Shown here: piece after piece, positions 1 to 8,436 of the stretch
Numbering within the stretch: the stretch's first letter is position 1
How the letters are laid out: every line of letters starts with the position of its first letter
Source: JAYOFM01 sp038117225
GTDB taxonomy: Bacteria; Pseudomonadota; Alphaproteobacteria; Rhodospirillales; Casp-alpha2
Reading direction: 5' to 3'
Length of the DNA: 11,719 nt
Assembly: GCA_038117225.1 (NCBI GenBank)
Contig: JAYOFM010000111.1
Span: forward strand, 1 to 11,719
Translations under genes and position numbers: made by a program
The notes under the pieces: model-generated
Databases searched by the model: none
What the model was told of the DNA's origin: nothing
Seen by the model: the letters and a program-made list of their open reading frames with translations, nothing else

Positions 1-100
1 ATCTAGGCGAGCTTGAGTACTAGTGCAAAGGAAATGCGGGTCATTGGGACGTTATTGTCCGGTGTGGGTTGATGCGTTATCGAGGGTCTTTTCGGCGCGG

Positions 101-559
101 CTAGATTGCGGGGCCGTCCTTGACCGCTTCCATGACGACGAACGTGGATGTCTGTGACACATGGGGCATGGCGGATAATCGCTCCCCCAGGACACGCCGA
201 TATGCCGCGATATCGCGCGTCCTCACTTTCAACAAATAGTCAAATCCGCCGGCAATCATGTGACACTGCTCAATTTCCGGCATAACGCGCGCGGCCTCAT
301 TAAATGCTTCCAACGCAGGCGACGTCGTGTCGCTCAGGCGGACCTGCACGAAGGCTATATGCCCAGCGCCAAGCTTGGCGGGGTCCGTGATAGCCCGATA
401 GCCGCGGATAAAGCCCCGTTGTTCCAGCCGTTTCATGCGAATCTGACACGGCGTTTTCGATAGGCCGATTCGCCGTGCCAAATCCGTCACGGTTACGCGA
501 CCATCGACCGTCAGTTCGGCAAGTATCCGTCGATCGAAATCGTCCAATTCGTCTAACAT
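101..559 (-). CDS. putR: Lrp/AsnC-family transcriptional regulator, probable proline-responsive activator of putA
   Basis: A 152-residue protein with the full Lrp/AsnC layout. The N-terminal winged helix-turn-helix covers about residues 5-60, with the 'LDDFDRRILAEL' opening and a recognition helix around residues 33-49. The C-terminal ligand-binding/oligomerisation (RAM) domain covers about residues 65-148. It is divergent from putA, and that PutA lacks the ribbon-helix-helix repressor domain of the E. coli protein. In alphaproteobacteria an Lrp-type PutR beside putA senses proline and activates it; the role here is inferred from this arrangement. I chose the ATG at 559: GGAG lies 8 nt upstream. 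A GTG directly before it (562) is in frame and would add one residue. As in most family members, autoregulation through the shared intergenic region is likely. Family assignment is very secure; proline as effector is inferred from the neighbour. Confidence 0.9.
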   Translation of the reverse strand: MLDELDDFDRRILAELTVDGRVTVTDLARRIGLSKTPCQIRMKRLEQRGFIRGYRAITDPAKLGAGHIAFVQVRLSDTTSPALEAFNEAARVMPEIEQCHMIAGGFDYLLKVRTRDIAAYRRVLGERLSAMPHVSQTSTFVVMEAVKDGPAI

Positions 560-720
560 CACAGTTTCTCCAGGGAATATTTTTATGCATAGTTCACTAA
601 ATGATCATTTTGGTTACTTTTTCCAATAAAATTAGTCATTAAGATTAAATAACATCAGATAGATTGGTTTGGTGCATTCTCGCCCAGATCGGCTTCCATG
701 ACCGAACGGAGATCACCCTG
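560..720. promoter_or_regulatory. Divergent putR-putA intergenic region with palindromic candidate operator
   Basis: This AT-rich 161-bp region separates the two divergent starts. It contains a perfect 12-bp palindrome, AAATGATCATTT, at 599-610, flanked by a more distant AGT (591-593) / ACT (616-618) symmetry around the same centre. It sits about 40 bp upstream of the putR start and 110 bp upstream of the putA start, a sensible place for an Lrp-type regulator controlling both genes. I could not pick a convincing -35/-10 pair on either strand. For putA, GGAG at 708-711 precedes the ATG at 721 by 9 nt. Confidence 0.55.
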
Positions 721-3700
721 ATGTCATCGCAACTTCTTGAAATTCGTCATCGCGNNNNNNNNNNCCGCCTATCTTGCCGACGAGGCTACGACGACCAGCC
801 AGTTGATCGCCACAGCCGGACTTTCCCGGACGGCTCGCGCCGAAATCGCCGCGTCAGCGGTTGATCTGGTGCGCACGGTCCGCGCCACGTCGCGACCCAA
901 CATCATGGAGAGCTTTCTTGCCGAGTACGGCCTCTCCAGCAAGGAGGGCGTCGCCCTGATGTGCCTCGCCGAGGCGTTGTTGAGAGTGCCCGACGAGGAA
1001 ACAATCGACGNNNNNNNNNNNNNNNNNNNNNNNNNNNNNNNNNNNNNNNNNNNNNNNNNNNNNNNNNNNNNNNNNNNNNNNNNNNNNNNNNNNNNNATTG
1101 ATCGCGGACAAGATCGCCCCCTCCGACTGGGGGACACACCTTGGTCATTCAAGTTCGCCATTGGTCAACGCGTCGACATGGGCGCTGATGTTGACCGGCC
1201 GTATTGTCGCCCATGAAGACACGGAAAGCATCGCGTCTGCTCTGCATGCCCTCGTACGCCGCCTCGGCGAACCGGTCGTCCGCGTCGCTGTCGGCCAGGC
1301 AATGCGCGAAATGGGCCGCAATTTTGTGCTCGGCCGAAATATTGACGAGGCCATGCGGCGCGCTCTCGAACTTGAGGGCGAGGGGTATACTTATTCCTAT
1401 GACATGCTCGGTGAGGCGGCCCGGACCGATGCCGATGCGCGCGCTTACCATTTGGCGTATTCAGAGGCCATCAGCGCGGTCGCCAAGGCATGCCACGCGG
1501 AAGTGCGATCCAACCCGGGAATATCGGTTAAGTTATCTGCGCTACACCCGAGGTACGAGTTCGGCCAGCGTGAACAGGTTATGCGTGAGCTTACGGCGCG
1601 AACCCTTTCCTTGGCCTTGCTCGCTCGCAGCGCAGGGATGGGTTTCAATATCGATGCCGAGGAGGCCGATCGCCTGGATCTGTCACTCGACGTCATTGAA
1701 GAGGTCCTATCCGCGCCTGCACTGGCTGGTTGGGACGGCTTCGGCATTGTCGTCCAGGCTTACGGTCGGCGCGCGGCCCATGTGATTGACTGGCTACATG
1801 CGCTGGCGACGCGGCTCGATCGCCGCATCATGGTACGCCTGGTTAAGGGCGCGTACTGGGATACCGAGATCAAGCGCGCCCAGGTGATGGGTCTCGACGG
1901 TTATCCGGTGTTCACGCGCAAGGTTTGCACCGATGTTTCCTATATCGCGTGCGCCCGTAAATTGCTTGGCATGACGGACCGGATTTATCCGCAGTTCGCC
2001 ACCCACAACGCACATACAGTCGCCGCCGTGCGGCAGATGGCGCGTGACGGCCGGATCGAAACCGATGCCTTTGAGTTTCAGCGCCTGCACGGCATGGGGG
2101 AAGCCTTGCACGATGCCGTGCTGACGGGCGGTGGAACGCGCTGTCGTATCTACGCGCCGGTCGGCGCGCATCGCGATCTACTCGCCTACCTGGTGCGCAG
2201 ATTACTGGAAAACGGCGCCAACAGTTCGTTCGTCAATCAGATCGTCGACGCCGAGGTGTCGGCAGAAGAAATTGCACGTGATCCATTTGCCGTCGTCGAG
2301 GAACTCGATGACCAGATCGCCAATCCCAGCATCCCGGCTCCACCCGATCTATATGGCGCTGGGCGCCGCAATGCCCGTGGATGGGATATCACTGATGTCG
2401 TCACCGTCCACGATCTGGAACATGCTCGGCAACCATTCCAAACCCATCAGTGGCAGGCGTCGCCGATGGTCGCCGCCACGGTATCCGAACACGGGGAACG
2501 ACGGACGATACATAATCCCGCAAATCGCGACGACATTGTGGGGAAAGTCGAGGAAGCGACGCCCGCTCACGTCGCCGCAGCCCTTGAAGCCACGAAAGCT
2601 GGATTTGCCGTGTGGTCATCGCGCTCCGCGACAGAGCGGGCAAGATGCCTCCTACGGATCGCGGATCTATACGAAACCCACGCGCCCGAGTTTTTTGCCT
2701 TGGCAACACGCGAAGCCGGCAAGACGCTGCTGGATGGCATCGCGGAGGTTCGCGAAGCCGTTGATTTCTTGCGCTACTACGCGGCTGATGCCCTGCGCCT
2801 CGAATCCGAGAATCCGGCCTCGGCACGCGGTACGATCATATGTATTTCCCCCTGGAATTTTCCACTCGCCATCTTTACGGGCCAGATCGCGGCCGCGCTC
2901 GCGGCTGGTAATGCCGTCATCGCAAAACCGGCGGAACAGACACCACTTATCGCCGCAAAAGCCGTGTCGCTAATGCGGACGGCCGGTATTCCGGACTCCG
3001 CCATCCAATTGTTGCCTGGTGATGGACCTACAGTGGGTGGCCCCTTGTGCGCGGCTCCGGGAATTGCCGGTGTCTGCTTTACCGGGTCAACTGAAGTTGC
3101 CCGGACCATCAATCGATCAATGGCCCGTCATACATCTCCCGCTGCGCCGTTAATCGCCGAAACTGGCGGCCTTAATGCCATGATCGTCGATTCAACCGCA
3201 TTACCGGAACAAGCCGTACGGGATATCATCGCCTCCGCGTTCCAAAGTGCCGGGCAACGTTGTTCCGCGTTACGGGTGCTCTATGTCCAAAAAGACGTCG
3301 AGAAACGCATTGTCGACATGCTGACGGGTGCCATGGACGCCCTCAGCATTGGCGATCCGTGGCATCTGTCGACGGACGTTGGGCCTGTAATCGACGCCGA
3401 TGCACAGAGGGTCATCGATAGCCATTGCGCTAGCCTAGAAGACGCCGGATGTCTGGTTCACAAATTACCGCTACCGCGCGCGGCACACCTGGGGCGCTTC
3501 GTCTCGCCAGCCGTTTACCGCATAGGTGGCATCGAAGCCCTCGATCGGGAAATTTTTGGCCCTATCCTCCATCTCGCGACTTTCGAGGCCGAACAGTTGG
3601 ACGATGTCCTAACGGCCATCAACGCGACGGGATATGGCCTGACATTCGGATTACACACTCGCGTCGATGATCGCGTGCAGCACATCGTCGATGGCGCCCA

Positions 3701-4487
3701 TGCCGGCAATCTCTACGTCAACCGTAACCAAATAGGCGCCGTCGTCGGTTCCCAACCGTTCGGCGGCGAGGGATTGTCCGGCACGGGGCCGAAGGCCGGT
3801 GGCCCGAATTATGTCGCTCGGTTTCGTTGCGATGCTGACAATGATCAGGCGCGAGGTCATTTTTCCGAAAATTTGATCGATGCATACACCCTTAACAATG
3901 CCATTAGCACACTCAAAACCGGGATCTGGTCGACACGTAACGACCGTGCCCCGGTGCTCTCGAAACTTCTAGAAGTTACAGATAACAACGTTGAGGCGCG
4001 TCGCGCCCTCGCCGCCGCGCTCGAACGACCAAATCGAGCCGTCGAACTTCCCGGGCCGACCGGCGAGAGCAACCGCCTGACACTGCACCCACGCGGCGTA
4101 TTTCTCTGCCTCGGTGATGGCGGCGCGGCGACCGCCCTCGCCCAAGCAATTCAATCCATTGCACTCGGTGGAGGCGCCGTTATCGTTGCGCCAGACGCCG
4201 CTGCTATATCACGACCATTCTCCGAAGCTAACGTGCCTATTGTCGGAATAGACGGCGGCGTCGATCCGGTAACCCTCACCGTGCTAAACGGCATCGCCGG
4301 TGTCGCCGTAATGGGAAGCGCTGACGATATTCGACCGTACCGGGTCGCCCTCGCCGAGCGGGACGGGCCAATTCTACCGTTGATCACGCAAATGATCTCG
4401 CCCACGGCGTATTTTCATGAGCGAGCAATTTGTATCGATACCACGGCGGCCGGCGGCAATGCGTCGCTATTGGCAGCGAGTGCCTAA
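721..4487 (+). CDS. putA: Bifunctional proline dehydrogenase / L-glutamate gamma-semialdehyde dehydrogenase (PutA), interrupted by two N runs
   Basis: PutA oxidises proline to glutamate: FAD-dependent proline dehydrogenase first, then NAD-dependent P5C/semialdehyde dehydrogenase. The PRODH barrel lies at about 1500-2250, with the 'VKLSALHPRY', 'RLVKGAYWD', 'QFATHNAHT' and 'LLENGANSSFVNQ' segments. The aldehyde dehydrogenase domain spans about 2480-3830, with the catalytic Glu at 3159-3161 in 'AETGGLN' and the nucleophile Cys at 3261-3263 in 'SAGQRCS'. A further C-terminal domain of about 210 residues follows. With no N-terminal ribbon-helix-helix, this is a type-B-like PutA, about 1220 residues if the gaps are small. 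The ATG at 721 has GGAG 9 nt upstream. The frame changes at both N runs (755-764, 1011-1096), so the frame is open on each side but the N lengths are wrong; I read this as an assembly defect and not a broken gene. The gene ends 13 nt from the convergent HAD gene. Function is very secure; the N-terminal 120 residues are incomplete. Confidence 0.95.
755..764. other. Assembly gap of 10 N within the start of putA
   Basis: Ten unknown bases. The frame starting at ATG 721 and the PutA-like frame after the gap ('AYLADEA...') differ by one position. The true length must therefore be a multiple of three (0, 9, 12...) if ATG 721 is the start. Confidence 0.95.
1011..1096. other. Assembly gap of 86 N within putA
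   Basis: Unknown bases between 'VPDEETID' and 'LIADKIAP'. In PutA homologues as I recall them these segments are almost adjacent, so the real missing sequence may be only one or a few bases. Frame arithmetic requires a length of 1, 4, 7... nucleotides, not 86. Confidence 0.9.
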
Positions 4488-4500
4488 TCTGGCCGACGAC

Positions 4501-5019
4501 TTAGCAAGATTCGCGGGCTCTTAAGATCAAGTCACAGACCTCGCGAACCGCAGCGTCACCGCCCCGCCTTGTCGTCACATAGCGTGCAACCGCAATCACC
4601 TCGGGCATGCCGTCGGCGACGGTCATTGGGCAGCCAATGGCTTCAAGCACCGGCAGATCGTTCAGATCATCGCCAACGTGGGCGATATTCTCCATGGGAA
4701 TTCCAAGCTTTTCCGCCAACGTGCGTAATGTCGCCAGTTTGTCTTCAACCCCCGTGAACACATGAGTTACGCCCAAGCGGCTCGCCCGATGTTCAATCGA
4801 GCCACTACTGCCCGCGGAAATCATGGCGATTTCGATACCGGCCTTCCGTACCCGCTGAATACCAACGCCGTCATGAACGTGGAATTTTCGGCTGACCTGA
4901 CCGTCCTCGTCGACATAAACACCCCCATCTGTCTGTACGCCGTCGACATCGAGCGACAGCAATTGGACGGCCGAAAGACATCGCCGCACTTCCTCATCCA
5001 TGTCCGCCGCGCCACTCAT
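4501..5019 (-). CDS. HAD-superfamily phosphatase, KdsC-like (3-deoxy-manno-octulosonate 8-phosphate phosphatase family)
   Basis: A 172-residue, capless HAD phosphatase; family members are about 160-190 residues and usually tetrameric. Motif I is 'DVDGVQTDG', with the nucleophile Asp24 and acid/base Asp26. Motif III is Lys94 in 'GVEDKL'. Motif IV is 'GDDLND' (116-121). The end, 'GGDAAVREVCDLIL', matches the KdsC tail that closes the neighbour's active site. KdsC removes phosphate from KDO-8-P in lipopolysaccharide core synthesis; relatives act on other sugar-acid phosphates, so the substrate is not certain. Motif II is odd: 'SAG' (68-70) where KdsC normally has 'TGR'. No KDO gene (kdsA, kdsB, kdsD) is nearby. 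The start codon overlaps the stop of the upstream PAS-GGDEF-EAL gene by 4 nt (ATGA), implying coupled translation. It is convergent with putA. Confidence 0.85.
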   Translation of the reverse strand: MSGAADMDEEVRRCLSAVQLLSLDVDGVQTDGGVYVDEDGQVSRKFHVHDGVGIQRVRKAGIEIAMISAGSSGSIEHRASRLGVTHVFTGVEDKLATLRTLAEKLGIPMENIAHVGDDLNDLPVLEAIGCPMTVADGMPEVIAVARYVTTRRGGDAAVREVCDLILRARESC

Positions 5020-6818
5020 AGGGTTCGGCCTTCCACCAACATGTTCGTGACCTCTTCGGCTGTGACTGGGCGACTAAAAATATAACCTTGAATTTCATCG
5101 CACCAATGCTGGCGCAAAAAGGCCACCTGATGTGGCGTTTCGACGCCTTCCGCCGTGACCCGTTTGCCGAGGCTCTGACCCATCGCGATGACGGCCGCGG
5201 GCAGTGCGGCGCCACTGCTGTCGCGACCAATTTCCGCAACGAAAGACCGGTCGATCTTGATGCAGTCGATGGGAAAACGGCGCAGGTAATTGAGCGACGA
5301 ATATCCCGTGCCGAAATCGTCGGCGGTCACGCGCACACCGAGATCACGAAGGCTCCCTAGCGCGGCGATTGCCTCGTCGGCGTATTCCATCACCGAGCTT
5401 TCGGTGATCTCCAGCTCCAGGTTGCCCGCATTGATGCCGGCACTGCCGACCGCATGCATAACCTTGGCGAGGAAATCCGGTGCCGTGATTTGAACGGGGG
5501 AAAGGTTCACCGCCATGTGCAAATCCTTAAAGCCAGCAGAATGCCAGGCAGCAAGTTGGTGACAAGCCTGGGACAGCACCCATTGCCCAAGTGGGACGAT
5601 AAGGCCGCTGCGTTCCGCTAAATCGACGAATTCTGCGGGCGGCAATACGGTTCCGTCCCGTTGCGGCCACCGCACCAGCGCCTCAACGCCGGAAATGCGG
5701 CCCGACCGCAGATTGATCTTCGGCTGGTAATAGACGGCAAATTCCTCATGTTCTACCGCTCGCTTAAGGCGGTTTTCATGGCTACGTCGATCGCGCGCTC
5801 GGGCATTCGCGCCGGCGGTGAAGAATTGATATGTCCCTCGCCCCGTCTGCTTTGCTTGGTCGGTTGCGTATTCCGCGTTTTGGATCAACTTTTCGGCTGT
5901 TTCGCCATCATCTGGATAAAGCGCGATACCAATGCTGGCTGTAACGACCACGTCATCCCGTTGCCCCTTGACGGACAGCGGTTGTGCGACGGCGTCCGCG
6001 AGGCGTCTCGCCACGCGGTTGACCTCCTCGATACCATCGACATCTCCGACGGCGACGAGAAACCGATCGCCGCGCATGCGGCCGATGACGTTGCTACCAC
6101 GCACGGATTGGCGCAGACGTTCGGCGGTCTCAATCAGCAACTGATCGCCGACACCATGGCCGTAGGCGTCGTTAACCCGGTGAAACTGATCAATATCGAC
6201 CAGCAATACCGCCATCATAAGTCTGGCGCCCGCGGCGGAACGAAGCGCGACGTGGACTCGGTCACGCAGCAGCCGTCGTCCGGCGAGACCGGTCAGCGGA
6301 TCGTGGTCGTCTGGGTGACCGGCGTCATTCATGGCACCACGATGCTGCGTAACATCGCCGAACGCCGCGACGACGTGACCGGCAGTACCGTCCTCACCGG
6401 TTACGGCATGCATCGATACCCAGTGCGGAATAACCTCACCGCTCAGGAATCGATGCCATATTTCCCCCTGCCACGTTCCGGATTCGATAAGTTTTTCTCG
6501 AATTGTCTCGTAAAACCCACCGTCTTGACGGCCTGAATTTAAGGTGCTGATACGCTTGCCCCGCATATCCGCAACATCGTACCCGGTCACCTGAGCAAAC
6601 GCGGGATTTGCCGTGAGGACCGCAAGCGTCGCATCGAGGACCAGGACTGGTTCATCAACGGCGGTTAGAACCGCTTCGGCAAGGCGTAATTGCTGAACGG
6701 CACCGATTGGGCCGAGCACATCGGCCAAGCGTTCGCTCGTCGAGCACACCGCCGATTCGCCAGATTTAGGGGCTTCTACCAACTCAAGTTCGCTCGGACC
6801 GGCATCACCTACATTCAT
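5016..6818 (-). CDS. PAS-GGDEF-EAL protein, probable cyclic-di-GMP phosphodiesterase with degenerate GGDEF
   Basis: A 600-residue cytoplasmic sensor/effector with no membrane segment. An N-terminal tail is followed by a PAS domain with PAC end (about 47-158, 'NPAFAQVTGYD'). Next is GGDEF (about 172-335, opening 'DHDPLTGLAGRR'), then EAL (about 355-595). The GGDEF signature reads RGDRF (249-253), and there is no RxxD inhibitory site just before it, so diguanylate cyclase activity is unlikely. The EAL site looks complete: Glu379 in 'EAL', Asn438 in 'NLS', Glu470 and Glu473 in 'LEITES', Asp500-Asp501 in 'DDFGTGYSSL', Lys521 in 'KIDRSF', Glu557 in 'AEGVET' and Gln577 in 'QGY'. It therefore probably hydrolyses c-di-GMP to pGpG. 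The PAS signal is unknown, and the degenerate GGDEF may bind GTP allosterically (known for related proteins; inferred here). It is first in a two-gene unit with the HAD phosphatase. Confidence 0.93.
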   Translation of the reverse strand: MNVGDAGPSELELVEAPKSGESAVCSTSERLADVLGPIGAVQQLRLAEAVLTAVDEPVLVLDATLAVLTANPAFAQVTGYDVADMRGKRISTLNSGRQDGGFYETIREKLIESGTWQGEIWHRFLSGEVIPHWVSMHAVTGEDGTAGHVVAAFGDVTQHRGAMNDAGHPDDHDPLTGLAGRRLLRDRVHVALRSAAGARLMMAVLLVDIDQFHRVNDAYGHGVGDQLLIETAERLRQSVRGSNVIGRMRGDRFLVAVGDVDGIEEVNRVARRLADAVAQPLSVKGQRDDVVVTASIGIALYPDDGETAEKLIQNAEYATDQAKQTGRGTYQFFTAGANARARDRRSHENRLKRAVEHEEFAVYYQPKINLRSGRISGVEALVRWPQRDGTVLPPAEFVDLAERSGLIVPLGQWVLSQACHQLAAWHSAGFKDLHMAVNLSPVQITAPDFLAKVMHAVGSAGINAGNLELEITESSVMEYADEAIAALGSLRDLGVRVTADDFGTGYSSLNYLRRFPIDCIKIDRSFVAEIGRDSSGAALPAAVIAMGQSLGKRVTAEGVETPHQVAFLRQHWCDEIQGYIFSRPVTAEEVTNMLVEGRTL

Positions 6819-6977
6819 CCCCGGATACCATTTAGATCGACAACAAAGATAATAAACCGCATAAATATCAATCTCTTAGTGCCGCCCCCCCCGACTGCCT
6901 TATTGAGCCGAGCACACGCCGATGCCGGCTGCGGGCCGACCGCGATAATAAATCCACGTGTTAATCTAACTGTTATC

Positions 6978-7940
6978 ATGACAGCGCCCAAACTCCCTAA
7001 TGTTGAGATATTTACACGCTGGGCTATGCGAACCCTATTGGCGCTGTGCGTGCCGTTCATTTGGCCTGTGTTTTCGGTGAGTGCTGACCCGTTTAACCCG
7101 GTAGCCGCCATCGACTTCGATGTTCGCGACGCGTTATTCAAGGGGTACGATGTCGTTACGACGGAAATTTCCCGAACACCCGCTGTTCCGCCGCTGGACG
7201 ATATATCGACGGAAGCAACGCTGAAAATGCCTGCAGACAGTTTCATGGGTGGCCAAAACGCGCTTATGGAGTCCCCTCCGCTGCCGCGAATGCCGACTGG
7301 TCAACGTGCCTCTGCCCCTGAAGTTATCCGACTCAACATGACACTTTCCATCCGCTCGAGAAGCGATAACAGCCAAAGGCGTGGAAACCTGGAACGCGCC
7401 AGCCCGTTGCGACTACCAGGTGGCATTGCGCCGGGCATGGCATTCATCGTGGGCACCAACGATTGTTTCAGCCCCAACGCCCCCGACGCTTTCTATTGCC
7501 TTGAGGCGGTGCCATGGCCCTCCGAAATAGCCGACGCCTTCACGGTCTCCACATCGTTATATCGAGGCGCCAAGGCATTGGTGCGCTATCGTTCCAATAT
7601 CGCCGATGCTGTCTATGTGTTGTTTAACGCGGCCCACTATGATCGCGTATATGGATTTCTTGTCGAACGCTTCGGCAAACCCTATTCCGATACAACACGC
7701 AAAGTTGCCTTTATCGGCCGCCCGCCGGCAGACACCCCTCGCGTACGGTGGCAAAGCGGCACCGCAGATCAGTCAATATTACTAGAAATAAAGGGTATCG
7801 ACGATCTTCGCCGCATGCTTCCTGATCCAACGACGGGTGTATTGCAGCTGGTCAGGCCAGAGGGGACGGGCATGTTCGCTGATCTTGATCCGGACGTAAT
7901 TATGATGAGCGCGTTTCAAGGGTCCACGATACCGCGCTGA
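6978..7940 (+). CDS. Secreted protein of unknown function
   Basis: I do not recognise the family. From the ATG at 6978 the product is 320 residues. A second in-frame ATG at 7026 would start directly at the signal peptide ('MRTLLALC...', 304 residues). Residues 17-36 form a typical Sec signal: Arg, a hydrophobic stretch, then a likely cleavage after 'SVSA'. There is no lipobox, so it should be soluble periplasmic or exported. The middle (about 60-135) is low in order and rich in Pro, Ser and Arg. The part after about residue 150 looks folded, with two Cys (in 'NDCFSP' and 'FYCLEA') that could form a disulphide. The open frame extends back to 6690, but that stretch is antisense to the PAS-GGDEF-EAL gene and I do not believe it is coding. 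No clear Shine-Dalgarno precedes either ATG. It is divergent from the c-di-GMP gene and is followed by an AT-rich promoter. Confidence 0.7.
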   Translation: MTAPKLPNVEIFTRWAMRTLLALCVPFIWPVFSVSADPFNPVAAIDFDVRDALFKGYDVVTTEISRTPAVPPLDDISTEATLKMPADSFMGGQNALMESPPLPRMPTGQRASAPEVIRLNMTLSIRSRSDNSQRRGNLERASPLRLPGGIAPGMAFIVGTNDCFSPNAPDAFYCLEAVPWPSEIADAFTVSTSLYRGAKALVRYRSNIADAVYVLFNAAHYDRVYGFLVERFGKPYSDTTRKVAFIGRPPADTPRVRWQSGTADQSILLEIKGIDDLRRMLPDPTTGVLQLVRPEGTGMFADLDPDVIMMSAFQGSTIPR

Positions 7941-7963
7941 CGATTTTTGTTTATTTCTGATGT

Positions 7964-7991
7964 TTCACATTAGATAAATATATTATATAAT
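7964..7991 (+). promoter_or_regulatory. Sigma-70-like promoter for the split hydratase operon
   Basis: TTCACA (7964-7969, 5 of 6 to the -35 consensus) is 16 nt from a perfect TATAAT (7986-7991), in a short, very AT-rich stretch amid high-GC DNA. A start near 7998 would give a leader of about 110 nt before the ATG at 8110. It would also make the in-frame ATG at 7999 essentially leaderless. Seen in sequence only; not tested. Confidence 0.55.
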
Positions 7992-8109
7992 TGATTTTAT
8001 GAATTATTTATACCACGATCTTCGCTGTCTTGCGGCGAGCGAAAATCCATGCGAGCCTTTGCCCATGATACCCGTTAGACATTTACAACGACCAGCCGGG
8101 AGCGGCCCG

Positions 8110-8436
8110 ATGCAGCGCATTCATGATATGGGTGGCAACGATGCCGGCCCGGTCGAGGCAACCGAACACGATTACGCGCCATGGGAAAAGCGGGTCGATG
8201 CAATCATGCGCCTGCTATCTGACAAAAAGCGCGCCATGTTGCGGGTCGATGAACTGCGTCGCGGCATCGAGGATTTGGGCCCCGGGGCCTACGACCAGCT
8301 GAGCTACTATGAGCGTTGGATTTCTTCGACCACCAATATGATGATCGAAAAAGGCGTGATCAATGTGGACGAGCTGGGCCGCAAGATGGCGGAAGTGGAA
8401 AATCGCTGGTTGGCGGCGCGTGAGAAAGTTGAGTGA
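8110..8436 (+). CDS. Nitrile hydratase / thiocyanate hydrolase family, beta subunit N-terminal half (separate protein)
   Basis: A 108-residue protein matching only the N-terminal, helical half of the nitrile hydratase beta subunit. It opens with the family's 'IHDMGG' (4-9), has 'PWEKRV' (24-29), and has 'SYYERW' (65-70) followed by 'EKGVINVDEL'. Arg69 in 'YYERW' corresponds to the conserved beta arginine that contacts the oxidised cysteine ligands in characterised enzymes. I chose the ATG at 8110 because the family normally starts here and GGGAG (8098-8102) lies 7 nt upstream; the frame runs back to an ATG at 7999. The layout resembles scnB of thiocyanate hydrolase and other three-subunit hydratases. 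It overlaps the next gene by 4 nt (GTGA), implying coupled synthesis of the two beta halves. It is homologous to NHase activator proteins too, but the 'IHDMGG' start favours a structural subunit. Confidence 0.85.
   Translation: MQRIHDMGGNDAGPVEATEHDYAPWEKRVDAIMRLLSDKKRAMLRVDELRRGIEDLGPGAYDQLSYYERWISSTTNMMIEKGVINVDELGRKMAEVENRWLAAREKVE

Noticed and set aside
1..100. Possible gene fragment at the left edge
   Set aside because: The 100 bases before the regulator's stop hold no recognisable coding sequence or terminator hairpin.
4488..4500. Terminator between convergent putA and HAD genes
   Set aside because: Only 13 nt separate the stops and no hairpin with a T run is visible.
5661..6536. 291-codon plus-strand open frame
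   Set aside because: It is a shadow of the PAS-GGDEF-EAL gene on the other strand, with no homology I recognise; long antisense frames are common in high-GC DNA.
6885..6892. Run of eight C in the divergent intergenic region, considered as a phase-variable tract
   Set aside because: It lies about 70 bp from the c-di-GMP gene start with no promoter elements placed around it, and a single 8-base run is expected by chance in GC-rich DNA.
6690..6977. N-terminal extension of the secreted-protein frame back to 6690
   Set aside because: It is antisense to the start of the PAS-GGDEF-EAL gene and the signal peptide begins near 7026, so an upstream 96-residue extension would bury it.
7999..8109. Upstream start at 7999 for the beta N-terminal subunit
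   Set aside because: The family start motif 'IHDMGG' follows the ATG at 8110, which has a good Shine-Dalgarno; 7999 coincides with the predicted transcription start.
8433..8436. Split beta subunit as a sequencing frameshift or programmed frameshift
   Set aside because: There is a proper start with Shine-Dalgarno at the overlap, no slippery heptamer, and separate beta halves are known in this enzyme family.
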